The position numbers were made by a program, and so were the translations under genes. Below the pieces are notes generated by a model. The model ran no database searches. It was not told the DNA's origin and saw only the letters and a list, made by a program, of their open reading frames with translations. 59,069 bases of DNA from a virus: positions 1-59,069 of the IMG/VR virus record IMGVR_UViG_3300046532_001353; one strand, written 5' to 3'. Below, in pieces: positions 45,754 to 53,175 of the stretch (its first letter is position 1; each line of letters starts with the position of its first letter).

Positions 45754-46510
45754 AATGCTTAAATAAAGTTTGTGCTATTAATTCGTGCCCTCCAGCATTA
45801 GGGTGATTATCAGCTTCTGATATTACATAATGGTTAGGCCATTCACCAAACAATGATATATTGAGAGATTCATTTTTCCAAAACAAACAATTATCTATAA
45901 GAGGATCATAGTCATCATATATTTTTTCAATCTCTTTTAATACTTTAGCTTTATCTCCAGAATATGATACTGAATCTTTTTCTCTATCTAACCCGTCATA
46001 TATTATTTGTTGTTCAGTAGGAGGCAATCCTCTAATATACTCTATATACATAGGTATCATTTGAACATGCATAAATTTTAGTGCTTCACTATTGCATAAG
46101 GTTTGAAAGTCAAGATAATAGTTTAAACTTTCATGTAACCATCCAAGTATATCACCATCCTTTTTTATTGGCATTCTTTCATGGCGCCACCTACCATATT
46201 TTCCAAATTGCCAATCTGTTCTAAAACCTTGTGACCATCCAGCTATGATTAATCCTATTCTGTCATTATGAATAGGTGTGTATGTTTTACCGTTATACTT
46301 TTTTGGATGCTTTAGAATAAAATCTCGTAGTGATGAATAGATATAATTATTCCCTGTGCCTGATCTTCCTAGGTTAATACAATCCATATCTAATTTCTCA
46401 GCTAGTAGTTCTGGCCACTTTGGCCAAGAGCAATCTAGAAGTGGATGAGAAGCTGAACGATTGAATGGATCGGTGAAGCTATCACCGGAAACTAGTAAGA
46501 CTTTTCTCAT
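45734..46510 (-). CDS. SGNH-hydrolase-like protein C
   Basis: 258 residues, the first of the three tandem copies in transcription order. It has LVSGDSFTDPFNRSASHP (S11), SWPKWPELLAEKLDM, GRSGTGNNYIYS and ISEADNHPNAGG (D234, H236). The GWSQG segment is kept (IAGWSQGFRTDWQFG). The middle diverges from A and B, which suggests different acceptors or acyl groups. It overlaps the PP-loop gene by 4 bases (ATGA) and is co-translated with it. Hydrolase or transferase activity cannot be told apart from sequence. Confidence 0.77.
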   Translation of the reverse strand: MRKVLLVSGDSFTDPFNRSASHPLLDCSWPKWPELLAEKLDMDCINLGRSGTGNNYIYSSLRDFILKHPKKYNGKTYTPIHNDRIGLIIAGWSQGFRTDWQFGKYGRWRHERMPIKKDGDILGWLHESLNYYLDFQTLCNSEALKFMHVQMIPMYIEYIRGLPPTEQQIIYDGLDREKDSVSYSGDKAKVLKEIEKIYDDYDPLIDNCLFWKNESLNISLFGEWPNHYVISEADNHPNAGGHELIAQTLFKHYEKTYS

Positions 46511-47352
46511 GCGCTAAGAGATTTTAAAGTTCCATCGTAACCTTTTGGAGCCTTACCTATTATTGGTAAATCTTTTATTGGATATAGTTCATCACCAAAT
46601 GCCCAGTTCCTTTCATAACACCAGAAACATTTACCACATACTCGTGTAAAACCCTGTGTCCACCATGCTGTGCCAGTACATGATTTAGTATCTGGATAAA
46701 TTTCTTCAAGTAAAAATTTATGTTGGAAATAAATATCAGCAATAAACTTTTTATCAACATTAATAAATGGTTGGTATACTTGGTTGAAACATGTTTGCCA
46801 GTTGCTTTCATGTGTACGTCGTGGTTCACTTACATCCAAGAAGTCATGCTTTATCATCTCTTCTTCAGTTGGATTTTTTGACATACCATCAAATCTCAAT
46901 GGCTTATCATATTTTAACATGAGATTTCTTGTGATTCTATCTATTAATAATACCTTTGTCATTCCAACAATAGTCATGTCTTTATATCTTTCATAATTCT
47001 TTATACAATACTTAGCATCAGCGAAATGCTTAGGATCTTTATCATCAAATTCAAATACTTGTATATCATTTAAGTTAGCATGTGGAAACTCTTTCTGCAT
47101 CTTTTCAATAAACATTATAGCTGAATCAGCATCGCCCGGAGCATTCAAATCTCTACACGTGTATGGTAACCATTCAATATCTGGAAAATGTGTTAAGCCA
47201 AGATATAATGCTGATGCAGAATCACACCCACCTGATAGTGATACTAAAACTTGTTTAGGTAAACCATTATCGTCAAGTTTAACATCATTCAATGTTTTAG
47301 TTTCTTCATAGGTGAAGAATGGTATCGTTATATTATTATATGTTATTTCCAT
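46507..47352 (-). CDS. QueC-like PP-loop ATPase
   Basis: 281 residues. VLVSLSGGCDSASALYL carries the SGGxDS PP-loop (residues 40-45) that binds ATP in adenylating amidotransferases. Four Cys near the end (C225, C239, C242, C245, with CGKCFWCYERNWAF) match the zinc knuckle of QueC (CGxCxxCxxR...F), with longer first spacing. QueC makes the nitrile of 7-cyano-7-deazaguanine from a carboxylate and ammonia. No QueD, QueE or QueF equivalents are seen, and the radical SAM proteins here do not look like QueE, so another carboxylate may be the substrate. It overlaps its neighbours by 1 and 4 bases. Confidence 0.75.
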   Translation of the reverse strand: MEITYNNITIPFFTYEETKTLNDVKLDDNGLPKQVLVSLSGGCDSASALYLGLTHFPDIEWLPYTCRDLNAPGDADSAIMFIEKMQKEFPHANLNDIQVFEFDDKDPKHFADAKYCIKNYERYKDMTIVGMTKVLLIDRITRNLMLKYDKPLRFDGMSKNPTEEEMIKHDFLDVSEPRRTHESNWQTCFNQVYQPFINVDKKFIADIYFQHKFLLEEIYPDTKSCTGTAWWTQGFTRVCGKCFWCYERNWAFGDELYPIKDLPIIGKAPKGYDGTLKSLSA

Positions 47353-48128
47353 TATGTATTCCTAGTATCTCGCCAAGCTTGTAAAGCTGGTGTAACATTA
47401 AAATATTCTTCATTCTTTATTTTCTTAACTGTATTCTTTGGGTCTGGTCTTGGGAAGTTAGCATAGATCTCTTTCATATTATCTTTAATGTTTCTTGATT
47501 TAGGATCAAAGCCTCTATTTGTTTTAACTAACAATAAAGTAAAGCCTTCATCTTTTGCCATCTGTTTTGCAATTTCTATTTCATGTTCGTTATAACCAAA
47601 TATAATATATTGCCAAACAATAGCTACACCCATTGATTTACCTAATCGCATTGTCTCCCACACCTCATCAAAGTTAGAACCAATACGATACAGTTCACTC
47701 TTTTTATCTATACCATCAACACCAAAATACCAAGCGAACTCATTCATACCATAAGTAAATGCTTCTTCCCACCATTCACGTGTATGACGACCTTTCACTG
47801 ATTGACCACATGTAGCAATCCGTACACCTCTACCTGTACCATCTAACATCTTTAAGAATTCTAGAAAGTGTGGATTATATATTGGATCTGATAGTTGACC
47901 ACAGAATGTTATACAGTGTTGATAGTAATCTATGATCTTTTGAAAGTCTTCTTTCTCTAAATCATATGCTCTCTTAATACGTGGTCCACCTTCTTTCTTT
48001 TGTCTTAAACATTGTGGACACCTTAAGATACATCTATGAGATGAATCAATATTGGGTGAACCCCATACTTCGTTATGTGTATACCAGTCAGCTATACGAT
48101 CAGTAGGTTGTAGTTCTGTAAATCTCAT
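47352..48128 (-). CDS. Radical SAM protein, 258 residues, paired with a SPASM-like protein
   Basis: The cluster motif is HRCILRCPQCLRQ (C33, C37, C40; CxxxCxxC), followed by TFCGQLSDPIYNPHFLEFL at the position of the usual GGEP segment, then GVRIATCGQS and AWYFGVDGIDKKSELYR. Only the partial barrel is present; it ends with YFNVTPALQAWRD and no C-terminal Cys cluster. The preceding gene encodes just such a Cys-rich domain, and the two are joined by a TAATG overlap. SPASM radical SAM enzymes modify peptides or sugars; here the two parts appear to be separate chains. Confidence 0.82.
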   Translation of the reverse strand: MRFTELQPTDRIADWYTHNEVWGSPNIDSSHRCILRCPQCLRQKKEGGPRIKRAYDLEKEDFQKIIDYYQHCITFCGQLSDPIYNPHFLEFLKMLDGTGRGVRIATCGQSVKGRHTREWWEEAFTYGMNEFAWYFGVDGIDKKSELYRIGSNFDEVWETMRLGKSMGVAIVWQYIIFGYNEHEIEIAKQMAKDEGFTLLLVKTNRGFDPKSRNIKDNMKEIYANFPRPDPKNTVKKIKNEEYFNVTPALQAWRDTRNT

Positions 48129-48523
48129 TATATTGTAGATTGTAGATATAAGTTATTATCTTTCTTTAGATTACCACATTTGTATTTACAATGTTTCATT
48201 GCTTGCCCTTGATTATTAAGTAGTGTATCAAAGAAATGATCCCATTCATCTGATAGAAATATATCTTTTAATTCATTAACCTTATTAACTCTAAGGTGTT
48301 CATCTTTTAATCCAAAGTATTCAACACCGTAATCATTCTTTGGATCATCTAGCCAACAGCATGGTAACATAAAACCATCTGATGTATAAGCAGCAGGCTT
48401 ATGATATGACTTAGGGTTAAAGGTTAAACACCGTGGTTTAATCAATAACTTCCATTCACCTATATCAAGCTCTTGTTCCTGATCTTCTTTTTGTTTATTC
48501 ATTGCTGCTTCACTTGAACTCAT
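48128..48523 (-). CDS. Stand-alone SPASM-like iron-sulfur domain protein
   Basis: 131 residues. After a charged N-terminus come PRCLTFNPKSY (C32), GFMLPCCWLDDP (C55, C56), and MKHCKYKCGNL (C112, C116). The PCCW segment followed by a helical stretch (LKDIFLSDEWDHFFDTLLN) and a closing CxxxC is how SPASM domains look at the ends of radical SAM enzymes. No CxxxCxxC SAM motif is present. GGAGAG lies 7 bases ahead of the first ATG, which supports that start over the second Met at residue 8. It probably gives auxiliary clusters to the next gene product. Confidence 0.72.
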   Translation of the reverse strand: MSSSEAAMNKQKEDQEQELDIGEWKLLIKPRCLTFNPKSYHKPAAYTSDGFMLPCCWLDDPKNDYGVEYFGLKDEHLRVNKVNELKDIFLSDEWDHFFDTLLNNQGQAMKHCKYKCGNLKKDNNLYLQSTI

Positions 48524-49314
48524 TACTGTAGCTCTCCATTTAAGTATACATCTGTCACACCTTCAAATGTAGGGAAACGATAAAGACCATCTTCATCTCC
48601 TGTACGACGATCATTAAAAGGTATATCTTTATTTAAAACTTCTTGATGTAATCTCCTATCAACACCGTCCTGTTCATATCCAACACCAATGATAAGTTTA
48701 GCGTTATACACATTATCTTGCGTTTGTTTATTTGTAGGTAATAGTTCACCTATGCCTGGTGAGTCAAGTGCTGAACATATTCCAGTTTTATATCCCATCA
48801 TTGCAGCTGCAAGTATTAATTGACCAACTGAAATTCCAATTGAGAAATCTATCTGCTCTTCATAAATAGTCATTACATTTTTTGATCCACCTTCTTGAGC
48901 TAAGAAGTGAGTGCCACCTCTTACTGTACGACGATCTTCAGTATATACAAACATAGCATTAGCTAAAATTTGAGAATTCTTTATTGAGTAATCATCGTCT
49001 TGCCAGAACTCTCCATCTTTATCTTTAAACATATCTCCATAATCAGCTTTCCCATCTGCGTACATACTGTCTTGGAATTCTGGATTATCAACAGGGAATA
49101 AAGAGAACTTCTTTGTTTGATCATAAATTGCTCTTATCTTTTCCTGGTCAGTGAAAACATGTAATGCATAGTGTGTTTCCATTTGTTTCTTTGGACTATT
49201 TTTAGCAGCATATATTAATGCGTCTAAATCTTCTTGTGGAATTGTTTTATCTAAGTCCCAATTCCTTTGTGCTTGTTTAGATACTTTTGCAGCATCTATT
49301 ATTTGTTGGTTCAT
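48523..49314 (-). CDS. Nitroreductase-family flavoprotein A
   Basis: 263 residues. The N-terminus (RNWDLDKTIPQEDLDALIYAAKNSPKKQ) has the SxR-W/P-type FMN entry of the family, followed by YALHVFTDQEKIRAIYDQT. The middle helix EEQIDFSIGISVGQLILAAAMMGYKTGICSALD and the strand KLIIGVGYEQ match the second half of nitroreductase folds, including the Gly residues at the dimer FMN site. An insertion of about 40 residues (KADYGDMFKDKDGEFWQDDD) is unusual. Members reduce nitro groups or quinones, or oxidise azoline rings, with FMN. It has its own late promoter (49332-49339) and AAAGGAG. Confidence 0.77.
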   Translation of the reverse strand: MNQQIIDAAKVSKQAQRNWDLDKTIPQEDLDALIYAAKNSPKKQMETHYALHVFTDQEKIRAIYDQTKKFSLFPVDNPEFQDSMYADGKADYGDMFKDKDGEFWQDDDYSIKNSQILANAMFVYTEDRRTVRGGTHFLAQEGGSKNVMTIYEEQIDFSIGISVGQLILAAAMMGYKTGICSALDSPGIGELLPTNKQTQDNVYNAKLIIGVGYEQDGVDRRLHQEVLNKDIPFNDRRTGDEDGLYRFPTFEGVTDVYLNGELQ

Positions 49315-49326
49315 ACAATTTCTCCT

Positions 49327-50733
49327 TTATGTATTTATAATATCTAATCCAGAATCTTTCGGATTGTGATACTCTTCTAATTCAGGGAATACTTCAAATA
49401 GATTCATTTCCCATTTAGTTCCTTTATAATATTCATCATTCTTTAATGCATAATCAAATGTATCTTGATAATCTAATTTCTTTTTAAAATCTGGTTTGTT
49501 AGGTACAAGGCCAACAGGCTCTTCCTTTAATAACTGTTGAATATCTGGAAAGCCTTCGTAAAATGGAATAAGTTTTTCTTTAAGTGGTGTGGGTAATACA
49601 TTAGCACATAACTTAGCAGGGCTTCTAATGTTTGACCAATTAACTTGGTCAAATAAATCTAGATTATCATTAACCCAATCTATTAATTGCCAAAATCTAA
49701 GTACAGATAAAAATGATATAGCTCCATTTATATTTACTGTTACATTTGGATATTGACGAACATGTCTAATGTTATTAACAATCTCTTCCCAATTAGATCT
49801 ACGTCTTATATAATCATTTGCTTTACCCATTGAATCTATTGATACTGTAAATTCAAATACATCAAAATGAGGAATGAATTTTGTAATTTTTAATCTTTCA
49901 AAATCTAATGTAGACATATTAGTTTGATATTTTACTGTCATATTTTTAGCTTCACCTGATTCAACTATTCTTTCTAATAGGTTATAAAACTTTTTCATTA
50001 CTAATGGTTCACCACCAATTAATTTTAGATTATATATGTATGGAGCTATACTAACAATGTCTTCAACGATATCATCTATTGTATTTTTATCTACTTTCTC
50101 TGGACTCTTTTTAGCAAAATCAGAAAAAATATTTTCACCTTGTAATTCATCTGAATGTATTGAAACTAACCTAGTACTAGAATCATATGGAATACACATA
50201 TAACAATCTAAGTTACATGTATTTCCAAAAGCTTTTACTTGTACCTCAAGTAATCTTTCATTAAACGTAATTCTATTATCTCTTTTGAATTCCTCTACAG
50301 CATTACGTATACGTGGCCAAAGCCTCTTATCATTTGATTGAATTTTTAAAGCAGCTTGACGTCTTGACCTTCCAAAATGTTTCTCTTGGTATCTACAATT
50401 CTTACATACTTTTTCTGCAAGTTTAAGATCAGAATTAGGAGTAGTCATTTCTGTACGTAATGCATTTAGTAAAGAATCTTTTTTATAGTATTCTGTGCCT
50501 TTTACGTTTTTAATATTTGGACCTATATTTTCTTCAGCCCAAGAACATGGAATAAGTTCACCTCTAGTACTCGTATAAATCATTTGAAATGGCGCAGTAC
50601 AAAACCAAATATCTTCATCTTTAATTTGATTTTCTAAGTTAGGTATTTGTTCAAACCATTTACTAGTATCTACTTTGCCACCACCTAAGAACTTATCACC
50701 TGGCCCACCTTTTGTTAATTTTGTATTAATCAT
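49327..50733 (-). CDS. Twitch/SPASM-type radical SAM protein, 468 residues
   Basis: The N-terminal part (residues about 40-120) has WFCTAPFQMIYTSTRGELIPCSW (C45, C63) and VCKNCRYQE (C110, C113), a Cys-rich domain of SPASM type placed ahead of the barrel. The radical SAM motif is NTCNLDCYMC (C173, C177, C180), with GGEP at 240-243 and FEFTVSIDSMGKANDYIRRRSNW, which is typical of twitch radical SAM proteins in cyanophages as I recall. The C-terminal 90 residues are helical. Domain order is reversed compared with most SPASM enzymes. It overlaps the isochorismatase-like gene by 4 bases; AGAGGA lies ahead of the ATG. Confidence 0.83.
   Translation of the reverse strand: MINTKLTKGGPGDKFLGGGKVDTSKWFEQIPNLENQIKDEDIWFCTAPFQMIYTSTRGELIPCSWAEENIGPNIKNVKGTEYYKKDSLLNALRTEMTTPNSDLKLAEKVCKNCRYQEKHFGRSRRQAALKIQSNDKRLWPRIRNAVEEFKRDNRITFNERLLEVQVKAFGNTCNLDCYMCIPYDSSTRLVSIHSDELQGENIFSDFAKKSPEKVDKNTIDDIVEDIVSIAPYIYNLKLIGGEPLVMKKFYNLLERIVESGEAKNMTVKYQTNMSTLDFERLKITKFIPHFDVFEFTVSIDSMGKANDYIRRRSNWEEIVNNIRHVRQYPNVTVNINGAISFLSVLRFWQLIDWVNDNLDLFDQVNWSNIRSPAKLCANVLPTPLKEKLIPFYEGFPDIQQLLKEEPVGLVPNKPDFKKKLDYQDTFDYALKNDEYYKGTKWEMNLFEVFPELEEYHNPKDSGLDIINT
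49332..49339 (-). promoter_or_regulatory. Internal T4-type late promoter
   Basis: A minus-strand TATAAATA inside the last codons of the 468-residue radical SAM gene, 17 bases ahead of nitroreductase A. Confidence 0.65.
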
Positions 50734-51335
50734 TTAAATCCTCTTTTAAGTGGATTTAAATATCTAAATAATTCATCCTCTATAAGAAATCGTTCAATAG
50801 TAATCTTTTTCATAAGGCCTTCTTTTTTTATAACTTTATATAATGTTGTAAATGCTAACATGTTTTTATCAGCCGAGTTAATACCACCAATTTGATATTC
50901 ACCACACATAGGAAGATATATTGTTACATCATGTCCAGCCTTAGCCCATTCTATTGCAGAATAACCTGTAGATCTTAAAACACAACCAGCAGTATTACAA
51001 CCTCCTATAATAAGTTTTTTTATATTATATCCTCTCTCAGCTGCTAACAGTTGAATGTCAGAAACGTTATAGCCTGCATCAGCATCAAAGGTTATCCAGT
51101 CATGCTGGCCATCTGCTCTTGCCATTTTTTCTACTTCTGTAGTTTTTGGATGTTTATCATGATTATCAGACATGATTAAAAATGATCTATGTGAGTTATT
51201 GATCTTATCTTCTGGCATACCATATATCAATCCATTCAAACAGGCATAGCGAAGCTCATTCATATAATCATCACCAAGAATAGGGTGACCTTCAAAGTCA
51301 ATTAATAGTATAGTAGTTTTATCTTTCAGTGTCAT
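50730..51335 (-). CDS. Isochorismatase-fold cysteine hydrolase-like protein
   Basis: 201 residues. TILLIDFEGHP supplies the acidic residue D13, and LIIGGCNTAGCVLRSTGYSAIEWAKAGHDVTIYLP, read as GGCNTAGCV plus helix, supplies C118 at the position of the family nucleophile (GxxTxxCV). C113 lies nearby. The conserved Lys of the family triad should be in the strand before GY..SD, but WITFDADAGYNVSD has none. The protein may have a different chemistry or only bind its ligand. It lies between two nitroreductase genes and has its own late promoter. Confidence 0.7.
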   Translation of the reverse strand: MTLKDKTTILLIDFEGHPILGDDYMNELRYACLNGLIYGMPEDKINNSHRSFLIMSDNHDKHPKTTEVEKMARADGQHDWITFDADAGYNVSDIQLLAAERGYNIKKLIIGGCNTAGCVLRSTGYSAIEWAKAGHDVTIYLPMCGEYQIGGINSADKNMLAFTTLYKVIKKEGLMKKITIERFLIEDELFRYLNPLKRGFK

Positions 51336-51347
51336 AATATATTACAT

Positions 51348-51355
51348 TATTTATA
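51348..51355 (-). promoter_or_regulatory. T4-type late promoter
   Basis: Minus-strand TATAAATA, 12 bases ahead of the isochorismatase-like gene and overlapping the end of nitroreductase B. Confidence 0.65.
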
Positions 51356-52067
51356 TCCAGCGAATTACTTCCTCTGGCTCAGGCTTCCTATCGTCTATAT
51401 CACCTTGTGGTTCAAACTTTTTCTGCCACTCTCTTTTAGATACTTTACACTTACCAATAGTTTGCATCAACATAACAGGATGATCTACACCTGGAATATC
51501 TTGCCAACCATCTTCGTAATCACCTGGGAAACAAAGAGTTGTTGAAGTATCTAATCCTTCTTCTAAAGCAAATGCTCCTAGGTTAGCAGCAAACATTCCA
51601 ACTTCTATAGATACACCTCTAATAATATTTGGCATTTCTGATAAATGCATTGGTTCATAATAGTCTCCTTCTTCTACATTCTTTTTATACATAGCGTTAG
51701 GTTCACAAAGTCTTTGACTATAGACTATAAGGTAAGGTGCTGTCTTAACATGATTAAAGAAAATATTAGTGCCTTCCTCTTCCCATTCAGTGATGTCATT
51801 ATCTATAACACCTGGTGTAGTTTTATCTCGTGGAATGTTATTTTCATTAGTCATCTTTTTATTATTCTTAGATAACTGCCATATCTTCTTGCCCAAAGCC
51901 ATTTGGTCTGGTCCATATACATTTACATGATATGGCATAAAGTTATTTTTAGAAGGTGTGACTTTCCATGCTTTCCAAAGAACTTTTTCTATTAATGCTT
52001 TATCGGGAATTTCTTTATCCCAATTCATTACATGTCTTCTACTTCCTATTAATTCTAATGCGTCCAT
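51351..52067 (-). CDS. Nitroreductase-family flavoprotein B
   Basis: 238 residues. It starts ALELIGSRRHVMNWDKEIPD, the SRRSxR/xFxxxxIP pattern of the family, followed by WKAWKVTPSKNNFMPYHVNVYGPDQ (a SGxNxQPW-like FMN segment). The second half has VSIEVGMFAANLGAFALEEGLDTSTTLCFPGD and PVMLMQTIGKCK. It is only distantly similar to nitroreductase A. In natural product clusters such enzymes work as FMN oxidases or reductases. A site (GGGAGAA) and a late promoter at 52094-52101 lie upstream. Confidence 0.8.
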   Translation of the reverse strand: MDALELIGSRRHVMNWDKEIPDKALIEKVLWKAWKVTPSKNNFMPYHVNVYGPDQMALGKKIWQLSKNNKKMTNENNIPRDKTTPGVIDNDITEWEEEGTNIFFNHVKTAPYLIVYSQRLCEPNAMYKKNVEEGDYYEPMHLSEMPNIIRGVSIEVGMFAANLGAFALEEGLDTSTTLCFPGDYEDGWQDIPGVDHPVMLMQTIGKCKVSKREWQKKFEPQGDIDDRKPEPEEVIRWI

Positions 52068-52093
52068 AATTATTTCTCCCGGTTATTTATTAC

Positions 52094-52101
52094 TATTTAT
52101 A
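52094..52101 (-). promoter_or_regulatory. T4-type late promoter
   Basis: Minus-strand TATAAATA, 26 bases ahead of nitroreductase B, at the end of the glycosyltransferase gene. Confidence 0.65.
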
Positions 52102-52103
52102 TA

Positions 52104-53123
52104 TTAAGAAGATCTACTATTTCTCAACAATTCTATCCAAAGTTTGTCGTTATGAACAACTTCCTTTGCATTATTTTTTGCAAGGTAAAAGTCTACACCA
52201 TCAGCCTCTGGTAAATTACCTATTTGTTCTCTATGGTTTGCTGAAGCTAACTCAGTCTCTATTGTTATCTTACCATCTAATGTATCCAGAGCAGTTATGA
52301 TTGGCCCGATATCTTGGTTCTTTAATCCACGTTTCCAATACCAATAACCACCATCTTGTACAGGATTGGTTCTATGATAAATTATTTCTTTGCCTAACCA
52401 TCTTGCTTCTTGAAATAATCTTGGAGCAGGATCAAATGTTTCTTTAGTATAAACATATGTTTTAAATTTGCCTAACAGATTATCAACAGGACATCTCAGA
52501 TTATTATTCTCTAAGTCTAAATATTTTTGAGGATAAGTTAATATGCCATGATCAGGATATTCACCTATTATTTTTTGTAATGATTTATAATATTCTGGAT
52601 TAGTTCCTAAGAATAAATGATCGAATTGAATATCTTCTTTAACTTCTTTGTATACGGGGAAGTGTATTATCTTTTCGAAATGTTCTCCAATACCATTAGG
52701 ATAAACATCTGTATCACATAAATCAATAATTCTTTTTGGTTTAAAAAACTTTAAAGCTTTAGGATATTTTTCAGGATGATTCTCTGAATAAACAGAAACA
52801 AGGTTGCCACTAAATAATTTTTTAACAGAAGCTTTTTGCATATCACTATAATCATTCCAAGTCATATGAGCTAAGGTTAGCATACTCCTACCCATAATTA
52901 ATGTTAAAGAATCATCGAACACAAATTCATTATTAAAGACTATGTTTTGACAATGAATATACTTATCTTTAATAGCATCAGTATAATCACCTGAAGTAAA
53001 ATCCCTATGTGTTATAACATATACCTGAGCTTGAATACCCTTCTCATTCAAGTGGGAACAATATTCATAACTATAAAACAGTAAACCATCTGCTGGTTTA
53101 CTGGTACATACTATATTTAACAT
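52104..53123 (-). CDS. Glycosyltransferase, GT-B-like, 339 residues
   Basis: The N-terminus (LNIVCTSKPADGLLFYSYEYCSHLNEKG, read as a strand followed by a helix) is the Rossmann start of GT-B enzymes. The middle holds NLVSVYSENHPEKYPKALKF, KRIIDLCDTDVYPNG and FDHLFLGTNPEY; the second half has YVYTKETFDPAPRLFQEARWLGKEIIYHRTN, where FDPAPRLFQEA is like the donor-binding E-containing segment of GT1/GT4. It is the first gene of the minus-strand island under the divergent late promoter. Donor and acceptor are unknown. Confidence 0.7.
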   Translation of the reverse strand: MLNIVCTSKPADGLLFYSYEYCSHLNEKGIQAQVYVITHRDFTSGDYTDAIKDKYIHCQNIVFNNEFVFDDSLTLIMGRSMLTLAHMTWNDYSDMQKASVKKLFSGNLVSVYSENHPEKYPKALKFFKPKRIIDLCDTDVYPNGIGEHFEKIIHFPVYKEVKEDIQFDHLFLGTNPEYYKSLQKIIGEYPDHGILTYPQKYLDLENNNLRCPVDNLLGKFKTYVYTKETFDPAPRLFQEARWLGKEIIYHRTNPVQDGGYWYWKRGLKNQDIGPIITALDTLDGKITIETELASANHREQIGNLPEADGVDFYLAKNNAKEVVHNDKLWIELLRNSRSS

Positions 53124-53152
53124 CTCTTATTAAATCATCTAATTATTAGTTC

Positions 53153-53170
53153 TATTTATATGTATAAATA
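53153..53170. promoter_or_regulatory. Divergent late promoter pair between the two enzyme operons
   Basis: TATAAATA occurs on the minus strand at 53153-53160 and on the plus strand at 53163-53170, only 2 bases apart. One drives the island towards 37541, the other the operon towards 57752. The plus-strand box is 5 bases from the ATG at 53176. Confidence 0.85.
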
Positions 53171-53175
53171 AAGGT

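Noticed and set aside
46507-50733. Queuosine or 7-deazaguanine DNA modification pathway (QueC-like plus radical SAM)
   Set aside because: The radical SAM proteins carry SPASM/twitch-type Cys clusters rather than QueE features, and QueD and a transglycosylase are not seen. Kept only as an alternative.
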